Notes: generated by a model from the sequence alone, not told the origin. Counted from the stretch's first letter, positions 42,207 through 51,126 are shown. The stretch is 64,000 nucleotides of DNA from Streptomyces lasiicapitis (GCF_014646335.1 NZ_BMNG01000001.1:488235-552234), one strand, 5' to 3'. Numbers and translations are program-made.

Positions 42207-43511
42207 ATGGTCCACGAGCTCCCCACCCACATCACCCACGACCCGAGCCTCGGCTTCACCCGGCTGCCGCGGCGGGTGATCCGCCACCCCGACCTGGTCG
42301 TCGGCCTCGACGCGCGCCGCGAGGACGAGAACGTGCGGGCGCGGATGTACGGCCCCGCCGTCCCCTCCCTCAGCGGCTCCGAGCACACGGTCACGCTCAA
42401 CGTCCGCCCCCGCGAGGTGCGTTCGGTCGCCGCGCGGCTGCGGCAGGTGTGGAAGGACGAGTTTGTGGCCCTCCAGCCGCTGGACGGCTCGGGCCGGCCG
42501 AGCCCCGGCCGCACCCCGTTCCCGTACGCGAACCTCGTCGACCTCACCGCCGAGCCCGAGGCAGAGCTGCGCGCCGCCCTCTCCCGACTCGCCCTCAACG
42601 GCGCCCAGTTGCTGTACGACGTGCTCCTCGGCGGCGAGAGCGAGGAGCTGAAGCTGTTCCGCGGCTTCCTCACCGACGTACTGAGCCAGGACCGGGCGCT
42701 GCGCGTCCGCTTCCACTCGGACCTGTTCCTGCCCTGGCCGATGCTGTGCCTGCCGGACGCGGCGGGCACGGCGGGTGCGGCGGGCGAGGGCCTGGACGCG
42801 GTGTTCGCCCGCTTCCTCGGCTACCGCCACCAACTGGAGCACACCGGCGGCGACGCCTACGCCCGCGTCGCCGACGACCGCGATCCCCCGCCCCGCGAGT
42901 CCCCCGCGGTCAGTCTCAACCACGACACCGGCGTGGACGCGGAGGGCCGGACCAGGGCCACGGAGGTCGCCACCGCCCTCGCCGACGGCAACGCGTTCGT
43001 GGAACGCACCACCCGCGACGAACTGGAGCACGCCCTGCGCGACCACCTCCTCGACGAGCAGCTCATGTACTTCTGGTGCCACGGCCACTTCACCGCCGGC
43101 GGCGACGAACCCCCGTACCTCGTACTGCGGTTGACCGACCAGCAGGCCATCGACGCGTACACGCTGCGCGCCCACCGCCCGCCCCCGCACGCCTGCGTGC
43201 CCTTCCGGCCCTTCGTCCTGCTGAACGCCTGCTACGCCGGGCTCCCTGGCAACGCCGACCTCGCCTACCTCGGCCGGGCCCTGTTCGACGCGGGCGCCTG
43301 CGGGATCCTCGGGCCGCAGATCGAGATGCCGCAGCGCTTCGCGGCCGAGTACGCGCTCGCCTTCGTGACGCGCTACCTCGCGGGGCGTGAGACGGCGGGC
43401 GACATCGCCCACGGCCTCGCCCGCCACTTCGCGGACACCTGCCGCAACCCGCTCGCCTTCGCGTACGCGCTGCACAGCGGGATGGACAGCCGACTGGAGC
43501 GGACGGCGTGA
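42207..43511 (+). CDS. Compact CHAT-domain protease
   Basis: A 434-aa protein with CHAT catalytic residues: His292 in LMYFWCHGHF and Cys342 in VLLNACYAG. The N-terminal 240 residues form an unassigned mixed domain ahead of the protease. Unlike the larger CHAT protein at 9207-13202, it lacks a TPR array; the two upstream TPR proteins may supply that function in trans. The start at ATG 42207 is five bases after the preceding stop, with weak ribosome site. Its last codon overlaps the hydrolase gene start by 4 bp. Confidence 0.87.
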   Translation: MVHELPTHITHDPSLGFTRLPRRVIRHPDLVVGLDARREDENVRARMYGPAVPSLSGSEHTVTLNVRPREVRSVAARLRQVWKDEFVALQPLDGSGRPSPGRTPFPYANLVDLTAEPEAELRAALSRLALNGAQLLYDVLLGGESEELKLFRGFLTDVLSQDRALRVRFHSDLFLPWPMLCLPDAAGTAGAAGEGLDAVFARFLGYRHQLEHTGGDAYARVADDRDPPPRESPAVSLNHDTGVDAEGRTRATEVATALADGNAFVERTTRDELEHALRDHLLDEQLMYFWCHGHFTAGGDEPPYLVLRLTDQQAIDAYTLRAHRPPPHACVPFRPFVLLNACYAGLPGNADLAYLGRALFDAGACGILGPQIEMPQRFAAEYALAFVTRYLAGRETAGDIAHGLARHFADTCRNPLAFAYALHSGMDSRLERTA

Positions 43512-44557
43512 GCGACACTTACAGCGACATCTGCAGCGGCGCTTTCATCGATCTCGACGCGACCGGCTGGCCGCTGCGGGCCACCCGCGAAGGACCGCGT
43601 CCCGTCCCGGCGCCCGGCCTCTCCGCCCACCTCGCGGAGCGGCTGACTCCGCCGGCATGGGCGACCGACATCATCGTGTACGTCCACGGGTGGCAGACCT
43701 CGCAGACATCGGCGCTGTCGGCGCTGCGCACCCTGATGGATCTTGCCGAGCGGCAGCACGGGGAGCGGCCGGAGCTGTATCCCGGCCTTGTGCGGAGGCA
43801 ATCCGCGCGGAACGGAGGCCGTCCCTTCGCCCCCTGGCCCGTCCTCGTCCGCTGGCCCTCCCGCTCGCTGCCCTCCCTCGGCGGCTACCGCCGTATCCGC
43901 GACCGCGCCCACGCCATGGGCACCCACGGGCACGCCGCGCGCGTCATCGCCCAGCTCCTGGGCTATCTGGACACCCTGCGGGGCGACCCGCACGCCGCGC
44001 CCGTCCTGGCCAACAGGGGCGGGCAGTACCTGCACCTCGTGGGGCACTCGTTCGGCTGCCGGTTCCTGTGCGAGGCGGTGCAGTGGGCCGCCGCGCCGCC
44101 GGGTGGGACGCTGGGGGCGGGCGGGACGCTCGGGTGGAGCACGCCCGCGCCGCCGGGGCGGCCGTTCACCGTCGACTCGATGCTGCTGTTGCAGATGGCG
44201 GCGCCGCGCGACGCCTTCGCGGAGACGTTCACCGCGCTCGCGGGCGCGCCGCTGCGCGGCCCCGTCGTGGCGACGTACTCACAACACGACCGCGCCACCG
44301 GCTTCTGGCACCTGCGGGCCGAGCGGCGGGCGGGCGTCGGGTACGCGGGGATCGGCACGGCGCCCGCACCCGTGTCGGGGATACGCATGCGGGGCACCGG
44401 CGAGCCGTACCCGCACGATGCCCTCGACCACCGCTTCGTCAGCGTCGACGCGGGCGAGATCTTCGTGCGCGGCCGCGGCCCGGCGGGCGCGCACTCGGAC
44501 CACTTGCGCCCGGAGTCGGCGCATTTGCTGCTGTCGCTCGCCGACCACTCACGGTGA
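43508..44557 (+). CDS. Alpha/beta hydrolase
   Basis: A 349-aa protein translated from GTG 43508, which overlaps the CHAT stop in GTGA. Alpha/beta hydrolase features are IIVYVHGWQTSQ (oxyanion region, residues 55-66) and LHLVGHSFGCRF with nucleophile Ser181. A downstream HDRATGFWHLRA segment is where Asp is expected, and LDHRFVSVDAG supplies a candidate catalytic His. Lacking a signal peptide, it is cytoplasmic. Coupled to CHAT, it could be the effector activated by proteolysis (lipase or esterase), or an accessory enzyme. Substrate unknown. Confidence 0.82.
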   Translation: MSDTYSDICSGAFIDLDATGWPLRATREGPRPVPAPGLSAHLAERLTPPAWATDIIVYVHGWQTSQTSALSALRTLMDLAERQHGERPELYPGLVRRQSARNGGRPFAPWPVLVRWPSRSLPSLGGYRRIRDRAHAMGTHGHAARVIAQLLGYLDTLRGDPHAAPVLANRGGQYLHLVGHSFGCRFLCEAVQWAAAPPGGTLGAGGTLGWSTPAPPGRPFTVDSMLLLQMAAPRDAFAETFTALAGAPLRGPVVATYSQHDRATGFWHLRAERRAGVGYAGIGTAPAPVSGIRMRGTGEPYPHDALDHRFVSVDAGEIFVRGRGPAGAHSDHLRPESAHLLLSLADHSR

Positions 44558-44563
44558 CCACTT

Positions 44564-44630
44564 CAGCCCGTCCGGCGTTTGAGGACGAGGCGCGAAGCGC
44601 CGATCAAGGGGGTCCGGGGGCGAAGCCCCC
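44564..44630. repeat. Dispersed element copy (direct)
   Basis: A direct copy of the motif (44564-44590; core cagcccgtccggcgtttgag) is followed 25 bp later by gggggc-gaa-gccccc (44616-44630). A second small hairpin ggcgc-gaa-gcgcc lies between. It follows the alpha/beta hydrolase gene. Confidence 0.85.
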
Positions 44631-44677
44631 GAAAGGGGCGCGCAGGCGTACCTGCCCAGGCGCCCCCACCAGAAGCC

Positions 44678-44965
44678 TCAGGCTTCCTTCGCACCCGCGG
44701 CGCCGGAGGCGCGAGCCGCCCCGGAGGTCGCGGGCTCGGCGTCCTCAGGGGCACCCGAGGAGTCGGGGGTGTCGGGGGACTCCTTGAAGTCCACCTTCCC
44801 CATGTGCTTGTTCATGGACTTCATCAGTCGCCACACCGCGAGCGCCATCACCGCGAACACGATGAACCCCAGGACACCGGGGGTCACCTTGTTCTCGTCC
44901 ACCTCCTTGGCGAGGGGGGCGAGGTGCGTCATTGCCAGGCTTGCGCTTCCGCTCATGTCAGGCAT
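44678..44965 (-). CDS. Small single-span membrane protein next to mca
   Basis: A 95-aa protein; MPDMSGS at 44965 overlaps the mca stop, while MSGSAS at 44956 is one base after it, and either may be used. One transmembrane segment (GVLGFIVFAVMALAVWRLM, about residues 31-49) is followed by a basic stretch and a charged, Ala/Ser/Pro-rich C-terminal tail. No family is recognised by eye. The placement directly after mca suggests co-transcription with mycothiol detoxification, but the role is unknown. Confidence 0.75.
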   Translation of the reverse strand: MPDMSGSASLAMTHLAPLAKEVDENKVTPGVLGFIVFAVMALAVWRLMKSMNKHMGKVDFKESPDTPDSSGAPEDAEPATSGAARASGAAGAKEA

Positions 44966-45839
44966 TGTCGCGGATGCCCGCGAAGAGGTCGTCCTCGGGG
45001 AGGGACGTATCGACGAGAGACTTCGCGAGCTCGTACTCCTCCGTGGGCCAGACCTCCTTCTGGAGCTCCATCGGGACCCGGAACCAGCCGCCGTCGGGGT
45101 CGATCTGCGTGGCGTGCGCGATCAGCGCCTTGTCACGGATCTCATAGAAGTCGGCGCACGGGACGTGGGTGGTGAGCGTGCGCTCCACGCGCTCGAACTC
45201 GTCCCAGCGCTTCAGCCACTCCCCGTAGGGCGACTCCATGCCACGGTCCAGCATGGCGTGGTGCAGGGCCTCGGTGCGCGGGCGGTTGAAGCCCTGGTTG
45301 TAGTAGAGCTTCCGCGGCGTGAAGACCGGGCCGAACTCGCTCTCCGGGTACTTCTCCGCGTCCGCCGCGCCCTCGAAGGCCACCATCGAGATCTTGTGGG
45401 TCATGATGTGGTCGGGGTGCGGATAGCCGCCGTTCTCGTCGTACGTCGTGATCACCTGCGGACGGAACGTACGGATCTGGCGCACCAGCTCACCGGCCGC
45501 CTTGTCGACGTCCTCCAGGGCGAAGCAGCCCTCGGGCAGCGGCGGCAGCGGGTCGCCCTCGGGCAGGCCCGAGTCGACGAAGCCGAGCCACTCCTGCTTG
45601 ACGCCGAGGATCTCGCGCGCCTCGTCCATCTCCTTCTTGCGCACCTCGTGGATGTGCTCCTGGATGTACGTGTCGCCCTGGAGCTTGGGGTTGAGGATGT
45701 CGCCGCGCTCCCCGCCCGTGCAGGTCACGACGAGCACGTCCACCCCCTCGGACACGTACTTGGCCATGGTGGCCGCGCCCTTGCTCGACTCGTCGTCGGG
45801 GTGGGCGTGAACGGCCATCAGTCGAAGCTGCTCAGTCAA
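44958..45839 (-). CDS. mca: Mycothiol S-conjugate amidase
   Basis: A 293-aa PIG-L/LmbE-fold zinc amidase. The zinc-site motif AHPDDE (residues 12-17) and a second GGYPHPDHIMTHK (with the zinc ligand His in HPDH) are intact, as is the conserved CTGGERGDILNP. Mca cleaves mycothiol conjugates of toxins into glucosamine-inositol and a mercapturate for export. The family is restricted to mycothiol-making actinobacteria. The adjacent DUF4307 and greA genes are the classic neighbourhood. Confidence 0.97.
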   Translation of the reverse strand: MTEQLRLMAVHAHPDDESSKGAATMAKYVSEGVDVLVVTCTGGERGDILNPKLQGDTYIQEHIHEVRKKEMDEAREILGVKQEWLGFVDSGLPEGDPLPPLPEGCFALEDVDKAAGELVRQIRTFRPQVITTYDENGGYPHPDHIMTHKISMVAFEGAADAEKYPESEFGPVFTPRKLYYNQGFNRPRTEALHHAMLDRGMESPYGEWLKRWDEFERVERTLTTHVPCADFYEIRDKALIAHATQIDPDGGWFRVPMELQKEVWPTEEYELAKSLVDTSLPEDDLFAGIRDNA

Positions 45840-46079
45840 GACTCGATCCTCAGGTGTCCGGCGCCTGTGTCTGCTGTGGCGCCCTCGGTCATCAGGCGTT
45901 GTGCGGGGCTTCTATAGTGACGGAACCGGGGGGCGGAAAATTCCGGCGGACCGTACTGTCTCGCGGTCGGCTCGGAGTCGGCTCGGCTCGTGGTCGTCTC
46001 GGCCCGTAGTCGGCTCGGCCCATAGGTGGCCCGCGATCGGCTCGCGGCCTGCGAACCCCTGTCCATGTGGAGGACGATC

Positions 46080-46505
46080 ATGACCGCGGTGAGCGGCGGC
46101 GACAGCGGCGGCACGGCCCTGCGGGCCCCCGAGGGCCGCTACGGCCGGTCGGCGGACGAGCGCGCGGACCGCAAGCTCAAGATCGTGGGCGCCGCCCTCG
46201 GTGTGCTGCTGCTCGGTGTCGTCGGCTGGTTCGGCTACGACTCCATCGCGGGGTCCAAGGTCAGCGGCGAGATCATCAAGTTCGACGTGGTCTCGGACAA
46301 GGCCGTCGAGGTGCACCTCGAGGTGCGCAAGGACGCGGACGCGAACGGCTACTGCACGATCCGCTCGCAGGCCGAGAACGGCGCCGAGGTCGGCCGCGCG
46401 GACTTCCGCTTCGACCAGGACAAGGGACGCGTCGACAAGACCGTCACGCTGCGGACCACCAAGCGCGCCACGAGCGCGGAGCTCGTGGGCTGCCACAAGG
46501 ACTGA
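46080..46505 (+). CDS. DUF4307 membrane-anchored protein
   Basis: A 141-aa protein. The ATG at 46080 follows TGGAGGACGATC and is preferred to an upstream in-frame start. A short charged N-terminus, one transmembrane segment (IVGAALGVLLLGVVGWFGY, about residues 35-53) and an outside beta-rich domain (IIKFDVVSDKAVEVHLEVRK; GYCTIRSQAENG; TSAELVGCHKD) with two conserved cysteines match the DUF4307 family. It is divergent from mca and next to greA. Function unknown. Confidence 0.88.
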   Translation: MTAVSGGDSGGTALRAPEGRYGRSADERADRKLKIVGAALGVLLLGVVGWFGYDSIAGSKVSGEIIKFDVVSDKAVEVHLEVRKDADANGYCTIRSQAENGAEVGRADFRFDQDKGRVDKTVTLRTTKRATSAELVGCHKD

Positions 46506-46716
46506 GGCCCGCCGCGGCCCGGGGGCGCTCTCTCTGGTGGTGCACGGCGCCCACGCCCGGCGCACAGTCGTTCACCTGCGCTAACGCCTTTCTGATGACG
46601 TACGTCCTCCCCCTTCGGCACCGGAATTGTTAGGCTCGTGGTTTCGCCCACCCGTTAGGGAACATCCTTCTGGGTAGGGCGATGCTTTGTATTCCCAGTA
46701 CCTACGAGGAGCACCT

Positions 46717-47214
46717 GTGACCCAGACCAGCGACAACGTCACCTGGCTGACCCAGGAGGCGTACGACAAGCTCCGGTCCGAGCTTGAGTACCTGTCTGGT
46801 CCCGCGCGCACCGAGATCGCAACCAAGATCGCGGCGGCGCGTGAGGAGGGCGACCTGCGCGAGAACGGCGGGTACCACGCGGCCAAGGAGGAGCAGGGCA
46901 AGCAGGAGCTCCGCGTCCGCCAGCTGACGCAGCTCCTGGAGCATGCCAAGGTCGGTGAGGCGCCCGCCGAGTCGGGCGTCGTCGCCCCCGGCATGGTCGT
47001 CACCATCGCCTTCGACGGCGACGAGGACGACACCGTGACCTTCCTGCTCGCCTCCCGTGAGTACGCCGGCGACGACATCGAGACGTACTCGCCGCAGTCC
47101 CCGCTCGGCAGCGGCGTCAACGGCAAGAAGGTCGGCGAGGACGCGCAGTACGAGCTGCCGAACGGCAAGCTGGCCTCCGTCAAGATCCTCGAGGCCACGC
47201 CGTACCGGGCCTGA
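46717..47214 (+). CDS. greA: Transcription elongation factor GreA
   Basis: A 165-aa protein from GTG 46717 (after ACGAGGAGC). The N-terminal coiled coil carries the acidic tip in AAAREEGDLRENGGYHAAKEE (the D/E residues that reach into the RNA polymerase secondary channel) and the C-terminal FKBP-like domain ends in YELPNGKLASVKILEATP. GreA stimulates cleavage of backtracked transcripts. A strong bidirectional terminator follows. The length is typical. Confidence 0.97.
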   Translation: MTQTSDNVTWLTQEAYDKLRSELEYLSGPARTEIATKIAAAREEGDLRENGGYHAAKEEQGKQELRVRQLTQLLEHAKVGEAPAESGVVAPGMVVTIAFDGDEDDTVTFLLASREYAGDDIETYSPQSPLGSGVNGKKVGEDAQYELPNGKLASVKILEATPYRA

Positions 47215-47227
47215 GAGCGGATGCGAA

Positions 47228-47255
47228 GACCCCCGGCGCCGTCGCGCCGGGGGTC
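47228..47255. terminator. Bidirectional terminator after greA
   Basis: Perfect 12-bp arms (gacccccggcgc at 47228-47239; complement 47244-47255) with a 4-nt loop. It lies between greA and the convergent small secreted protein gene. Confidence 0.88.
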
Positions 47256-47273
47256 TCGTGCGTGCGGCTGGCG

Positions 47274-47654
47274 TCAGCGGCACTCGAGGTAGATGCCGCC
47301 GGACTGCTTCACGTCCACCCTGTTGTTGGTCCTGGTGCCCGACACAAAGGTCTTGAACGCGCCGCGGGTGGGGCACTTCACGGACGTGTTGATGCTGCCC
47401 AGCGAACTGGGCGACACGTTCTGGCACTTGTTGGTGAGCTGCACCCAGCCCGAGAGCGTCTGCCCGAGCAGCGAGATGCAGACCTTCTTGTAGCCCTCGT
47501 AGAACCCGTTGCCCCAGACCTTTCCGCTCTGGACCTTCGGGGTGTACGCGATCAGCTCCAGCTCCTGCGCGGCCGCCGACGACTGCGGCACCGTGGCCGC
47601 CAGCATTCCGGCCGCCATCACGGCCGCGGCCGCTCCCATGCGCACCTTGGACAT
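47274..47654 (-). CDS. Small secreted protein, paralogue A
   Basis: A 126-aa exported protein with a signal peptide (residues about 1-28: MSKVRMGAAAAVMAAGMLAA, then VPQSSAAA). The mature part has four cysteines (KVCIS, NKCQNV, VKCPTR, LECR) likely in two disulfides. Together with paralogue B immediately upstream it forms a tandem duplicate: the first ~17 residues are identical and the QELELIAY, SGKVW, GFYEGYKKVC and SGTRTNNR blocks are shared. Unknown function; extracellular. Probably co-transcribed with paralogue B (32-bp gap). Confidence 0.82.
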   Translation of the reverse strand: MSKVRMGAAAAVMAAGMLAATVPQSSAAAQELELIAYTPKVQSGKVWGNGFYEGYKKVCISLLGQTLSGWVQLTNKCQNVSPSSLGSINTSVKCPTRGAFKTFVSGTRTNNRVDVKQSGGIYLECR

Positions 47655-47686
47655 GGTGTTCCCCTCGTTCGGCTGCGGCGTGGCGG

Positions 47687-48073
47687 TCAGCGGCACTTGA
47701 CGAAGCGCGGCGCCGAGTCCTTGATGTCCTTGCGGTTGTTGGTCCGGGTGCCCGAGAGCAGGGTGCGGAAGATGCCCTCCCGGGGACACTTGGCGCCGAT
47801 GCTGATGCTGCCAAGCGAGTTGGGGGACACGTTCTGGCACTTGCTCGTCACCGGGATCGGCGGGATGGTCCCGAAGCTCTCCTGGAGCAGCGTGACGCAG
47901 ACCTTCTTGTAACCCTCGTAGAAGCCCGAGGCCCAGACCTTGCCGCTCTGCGCCTTCGGCTGGTACGCGACCAGCTCCAGCTCCTGCGCGGCCGCCGACG
48001 ACGCCGGCGCCACCGACACCAGCATTCCGGCCGCCATCACGGCCGCGGCCGCACCCATTCGCACCTTGGACAT
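47687..48073 (-). CDS. Small secreted protein, paralogue B
   Basis: A 128-aa exported protein, the upstream member of the tandem pair. Signal peptide about residues 1-28; four cysteines (KVCVT, SKCQNV, AKCPRE, VKCR) in the same positions as paralogue A. Differences concentrate in the middle (ESFGTIPPIPVTS versus TLSGWVQLTN), suggesting divergence of a surface loop. The upstream leader contains a 19-bp tandem repeat and the same ribosome-site region (cgaacgaggggaacacc) as paralogue A. Function unknown. Confidence 0.82.
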   Translation of the reverse strand: MSKVRMGAAAAVMAAGMLVSVAPASSAAAQELELVAYQPKAQSGKVWASGFYEGYKKVCVTLLQESFGTIPPIPVTSKCQNVSPNSLGSISIGAKCPREGIFRTLLSGTRTNNRKDIKDSAPRFVKCR

Positions 48074-48083
48074 GGTGTTCCCC

Positions 48084-48121
48084 TCGTTCGGCTGTGCTCG
48101 GTTCGTTCGGCTGTGCCCGGT
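48084..48121 (-). repeat. 19-bp tandem repeat in the paralogue B leader
   Basis: Two units (48084-48102 and 48103-48121) differ at one base. On the transcribed strand each reads as a run ending agccgaacga, and one such block is also found before paralogue A, next to its ribosome site. Apart from this, the 310-bp gap 48074-48383 shows only the presumed promoters of paralogue B and the LuxR gene. Confidence 0.75.
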
Positions 48122-48383
48122 CGGCCGGAGTCGGCCGGGGCGCACTGCCCGCCGGACGTTCTCGGCGCCTGTAGCTTCCAGCCCCACGCGCCCCGGCAGT
48201 ACCCCCCGCCCAGGGGATCTTTTGCGCCACGCCCGGCGAAACATTCATGTCCATGTCACTCAAGGTTCACCTTCCGCGTCGCACCATCGTGGGCGTACGC
48301 AGCCTGATCACGTAGTCACTGCCGTGATGGACCACTGCTGCGCACGCTCACCACGGGGAAGCAGTGAGGCACGGGGGACAACT

Positions 48384-49121
48384 GTGATATCGGTCGGTGT
48401 CATCGCGCGCGGTGGACCGGAACGGGCGGAGCTGCGCGCCGCTCTGGAGGCGGAGGGGCGTCACCGCGTCTCCGACGAGGACGAGCCGGGGCGGGAGGTC
48501 GCGCTGGTGCGCCGCACTTCGCCACGCGTGCTCGTGGTCAGTCAGAGCGACGAGGACTCGGCGCTCACCGCACTGCACCGGCTCGCCGCCGCGCCCGCGC
48601 CGGTGGCCGTTTTACTGCTCGCCAACCGGTTCACCTGCGGCGGGCTGCACCGGATCCTGGCGTGCCGTCCGGCGGGCGTGCTGCACCGGGCCGCGGCGGC
48701 GGCCCAACTGCCGTGGGCGGTCCCGGCGGCGGCCGCGGGCGGCCCGGTCCTCGGCCCCGAGCTGATCGGCGTGGTGGCCGGAAACTGTCCCGGCGCGGGC
48801 TGCGCCCCGTCGGCGCGGGACGAGGCGCGGGCGCTCCTCGCCGCCCTGTCCACGCGCGAGCTCGAAGTGCTCGAACTCGTCGGCGAGGGCCTGTCGAACC
48901 CGCAGGTCGCCGCGGCCCTCACCATCAGCTGCGACACCGCCAAGGAGCATCTGCACAACATCTACGGCAAGCTCGGCATCCGGGGCCGGCTGCAGGCGGC
49001 CCGGGTCGCCTGGCAGGCGGGGCTCACCGGACGGCGGACGGGCGGCGGCCGGGTGCCGCCCGCCCGCAAGGACCCGGTGCCCGCGCCCCCGCCCCGCCAG
49101 GTACCCGCCGTCTGCGGGTGA
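48384..49121 (+). CDS. LuxR-family regulator with atypical N-terminus
   Basis: A 245-aa protein from GTG 48384 (after GGGGGACAACT); ATG 48327 is a possible alternative. The C-terminal helix-turn-helix is clear: LSTRELEVLELVGEGLSNPQ and ISCDTAKEHLHNIYGKL (about residues 155-203). The N-terminal part (VALVRRTSPRVLVVSQSDED; AVLLLANRFTCGGL) resembles a receiver domain without a secure phospho-acceptor Asp, so it is likely an orphan, non-phosphorylated response-regulator type. A disordered Pro-rich tail ends it. No sensor kinase lies nearby. Confidence 0.85.
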   Translation: MISVGVIARGGPERAELRAALEAEGRHRVSDEDEPGREVALVRRTSPRVLVVSQSDEDSALTALHRLAAAPAPVAVLLLANRFTCGGLHRILACRPAGVLHRAAAAAQLPWAVPAAAAGGPVLGPELIGVVAGNCPGAGCAPSARDEARALLAALSTRELEVLELVGEGLSNPQVAAALTISCDTAKEHLHNIYGKLGIRGRLQAARVAWQAGLTGRRTGGGRVPPARKDPVPAPPPRQVPAVCG

Positions 49122-49194
49122 CCGCGCCCGGCCGCTGCCCCGCAGTGCGCCTCTTCGGGCCACGCACTGCCTCTTCAGGCCCCGCGATGCCGCA

Positions 49195-50046
49195 TCAGGC
49201 CGACGCGGAGCGGTACTTGCGCACCGCCAGCGTGCGGAAGACCACCAGGATCACCACCGACCAGAGCACCGAGGCGAGCACGGGGTGCTGCATCGGCCAG
49301 GCGTCCGGGGTCTTGAAGCCGGGCGGCAGGTTGCCGAACAGCTCGCGGCACGCCTGCACGGTGGTGCTGAACGGGTTCCACTCGGCGATGTGCCGGAAGA
49401 ACGTCGGCAGGTTGTTGGAGTCCACGAAGGCATTCGAGATGAACGTCAGCGGGAACAGCCAGATCAGCCCGCCCGACGTCGCCGCCTCCGGTGTGCGCAC
49501 CGAAAGACCGATCAGGGCGCCGATCCACGAGAAGGCGTAGCCGAGCAGAAGCAGCAGGCCGAAGCCCGCGAGGATCTTGCCGAAGTTCTCATGGGCCCGC
49601 CAGCCGATGAGGAGCGCCACCAGGGCGAGTACGACCAGGGTGAGCGCGGTCTGCACCAGGTCCGCCACGGTGCGCCCGGTGAGGACCGCTCCGCGCGCCA
49701 TGGGCAGGGAGCGGAAGCGGTCGATGAGGCCCTTGTGCATGTCGTCCGCGATACCGGCTCCCGCGCCGGCCGTGGCGAACGTGACGGTCTGCGCGAAGAT
49801 GCCCGCCATCAGGAACTCGCGGTAGTCCTGCGACGAGAGCGAGCCGCCGACCTGGATGGACCCGCCGAAGACGTACGTGAACAGGACCACGAACATCACC
49901 GGCTGGATCAGCCCGAAGAGGATCATCTCGGGAATCCGGGACATCCGAATCAGGTTCCGCCGGGCGATGACCAAGGAGTCACGGACCGACTTGCCGATGC
50001 CGCCTGCGGGGGTGGGCGCGGGTGTGGTGCGGGTGACGGCACTCAT
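49195..50046 (-). CDS. ABC-2 type permease, DrrB-like
   Basis: A 283-aa membrane protein with about six hydrophobic segments. The region LVIARRNLIRMSRIPEMILF and MFVVLFTYVFGGSI at the N-terminus, and WLFPLTFISNAFVDSNNLPT later, are typical of the DrrB/NodJ type export permeases for hydrophobic drugs or antibiotics. Its start overlaps the ATPase stop by 4 bp (ATGA). It works with the ATPase as a half-type exporter. Confidence 0.92.
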   Translation of the reverse strand: MSAVTRTTPAPTPAGGIGKSVRDSLVIARRNLIRMSRIPEMILFGLIQPVMFVVLFTYVFGGSIQVGGSLSSQDYREFLMAGIFAQTVTFATAGAGAGIADDMHKGLIDRFRSLPMARGAVLTGRTVADLVQTALTLVVLALVALLIGWRAHENFGKILAGFGLLLLLGYAFSWIGALIGLSVRTPEAATSGGLIWLFPLTFISNAFVDSNNLPTFFRHIAEWNPFSTTVQACRELFGNLPPGFKTPDAWPMQHPVLASVLWSVVILVVFRTLAVRKYRSASA

Positions 50047-51026
50047 GAGGCGTCCTCCTTTTCCACTTCCGCCTCTTCCTCTCTGACCTCGGCCATGTGG
50101 CCCGTCAGGGAGATGAAGACGTCGTCGAGGGTGGGGCGGCGCAGGCCGATGTCGTCGATCTCGATGCCCCGGGTGTCCAGTTCGCGGATGACCTCCGCGA
50201 GGAGCTTGGCGCCGCCCGTGACGGGGACGGTCAGCTTGCGCGTGTGCCGCTCGACGGCCGCCTCGCCCTTGCCGAAGCCGGAAAGCACCTCGCGGGCGGT
50301 CGCGATGTGGTCCCGCTCGTGCACCACGACCTCGACGCGCTCACCGCCGGTCTGGGCCTTGAGCTGGTCGGCGGTGCCGCGCGCGATGACGCGGCCGTGG
50401 TCGACGACGCAGATGTCGTGCGCCAGGTGGTCGGCCTCCTCCAGATACTGCGTGGTGAGCAGCAGGGTGGTGCCGCCTGCGACCAGCTCCTGGATGACCT
50501 CCCACAGGCCCTGGCGGTTGCGCGGGTCCAGGCCCGTCGTCGGCTCGTCCATGAACATCACCGGCGGCGAGACGACCAGGGCCGCGGCGAGGTCGAGGCG
50601 GCGGCGCATGCCGCCCGAATACGTCTTGGAGGGGCGGTCCGCGGCGTCCGTGAGATGGAAGCGCTCCAGGAGCTCGCCCGCCCTGGCCTTGGCCTCCTTG
50701 GCCCGCATCTCATAGAGCTGGCCGACCATCTGGAGATTCTCACGGCCCGTCAGATACTCGTCCACGGCGGCGAATTGGCCGGACAGGCCGATGGAGCGCC
50801 GCACTTCGTTCGGATGCTTCAGGACGTCGATCCCGGCGACGAACGCCCGGCCGCTGTCGGGGGTGAGCAGCGTGGTCAGACAGCGGACCGCCGTCGTCTT
50901 TCCCGCGCCGTTCGGCCCGAGGAGGCCGAGGACGGTGCCTTCCGGGACATCGAGATCGACGCCGTCCAGAGCCTTTACGTCACCGAAGGTCTTGACCAGA
51001 CCTTCGGCGTAGATGGCGCCTGGCAT
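50043..51026 (-). CDS. ABC transporter ATPase, DrrA-like
   Basis: A 327-aa ATPase. Walker A LLGPNGAGKTT (35-45), signature YSGGMRRRLDLAAAL, Walker B VMFMDEPTTGLDP, and a C-terminal DrrA-specific extension (about 230-327) ending in an acidic tail (VREEEAEVEKEDAS). The family powers export of antibiotic-type or lipid substrates. It is the first gene of a two-gene operon driven by the promoter at 51127-51155. Confidence 0.95.
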   Translation of the reverse strand: MPGAIYAEGLVKTFGDVKALDGVDLDVPEGTVLGLLGPNGAGKTTAVRCLTTLLTPDSGRAFVAGIDVLKHPNEVRRSIGLSGQFAAVDEYLTGRENLQMVGQLYEMRAKEAKARAGELLERFHLTDAADRPSKTYSGGMRRRLDLAAALVVSPPVMFMDEPTTGLDPRNRQGLWEVIQELVAGGTTLLLTTQYLEEADHLAHDICVVDHGRVIARGTADQLKAQTGGERVEVVVHERDHIATAREVLSGFGKGEAAVERHTRKLTVPVTGGAKLLAEVIRELDTRGIEIDDIGLRRPTLDDVFISLTGHMAEVREEEAEVEKEDAS

Positions 51027-51126
51027 AGGGGGTCTCCCATGTTTTGGGTGGTTTCCTAGCGAAAAGCTTAGATTTGCCGGGCTCCGGTCGCCCGGCTCTC
51101 CCAGTTCACTCAGTGGCGCGAGTCAC

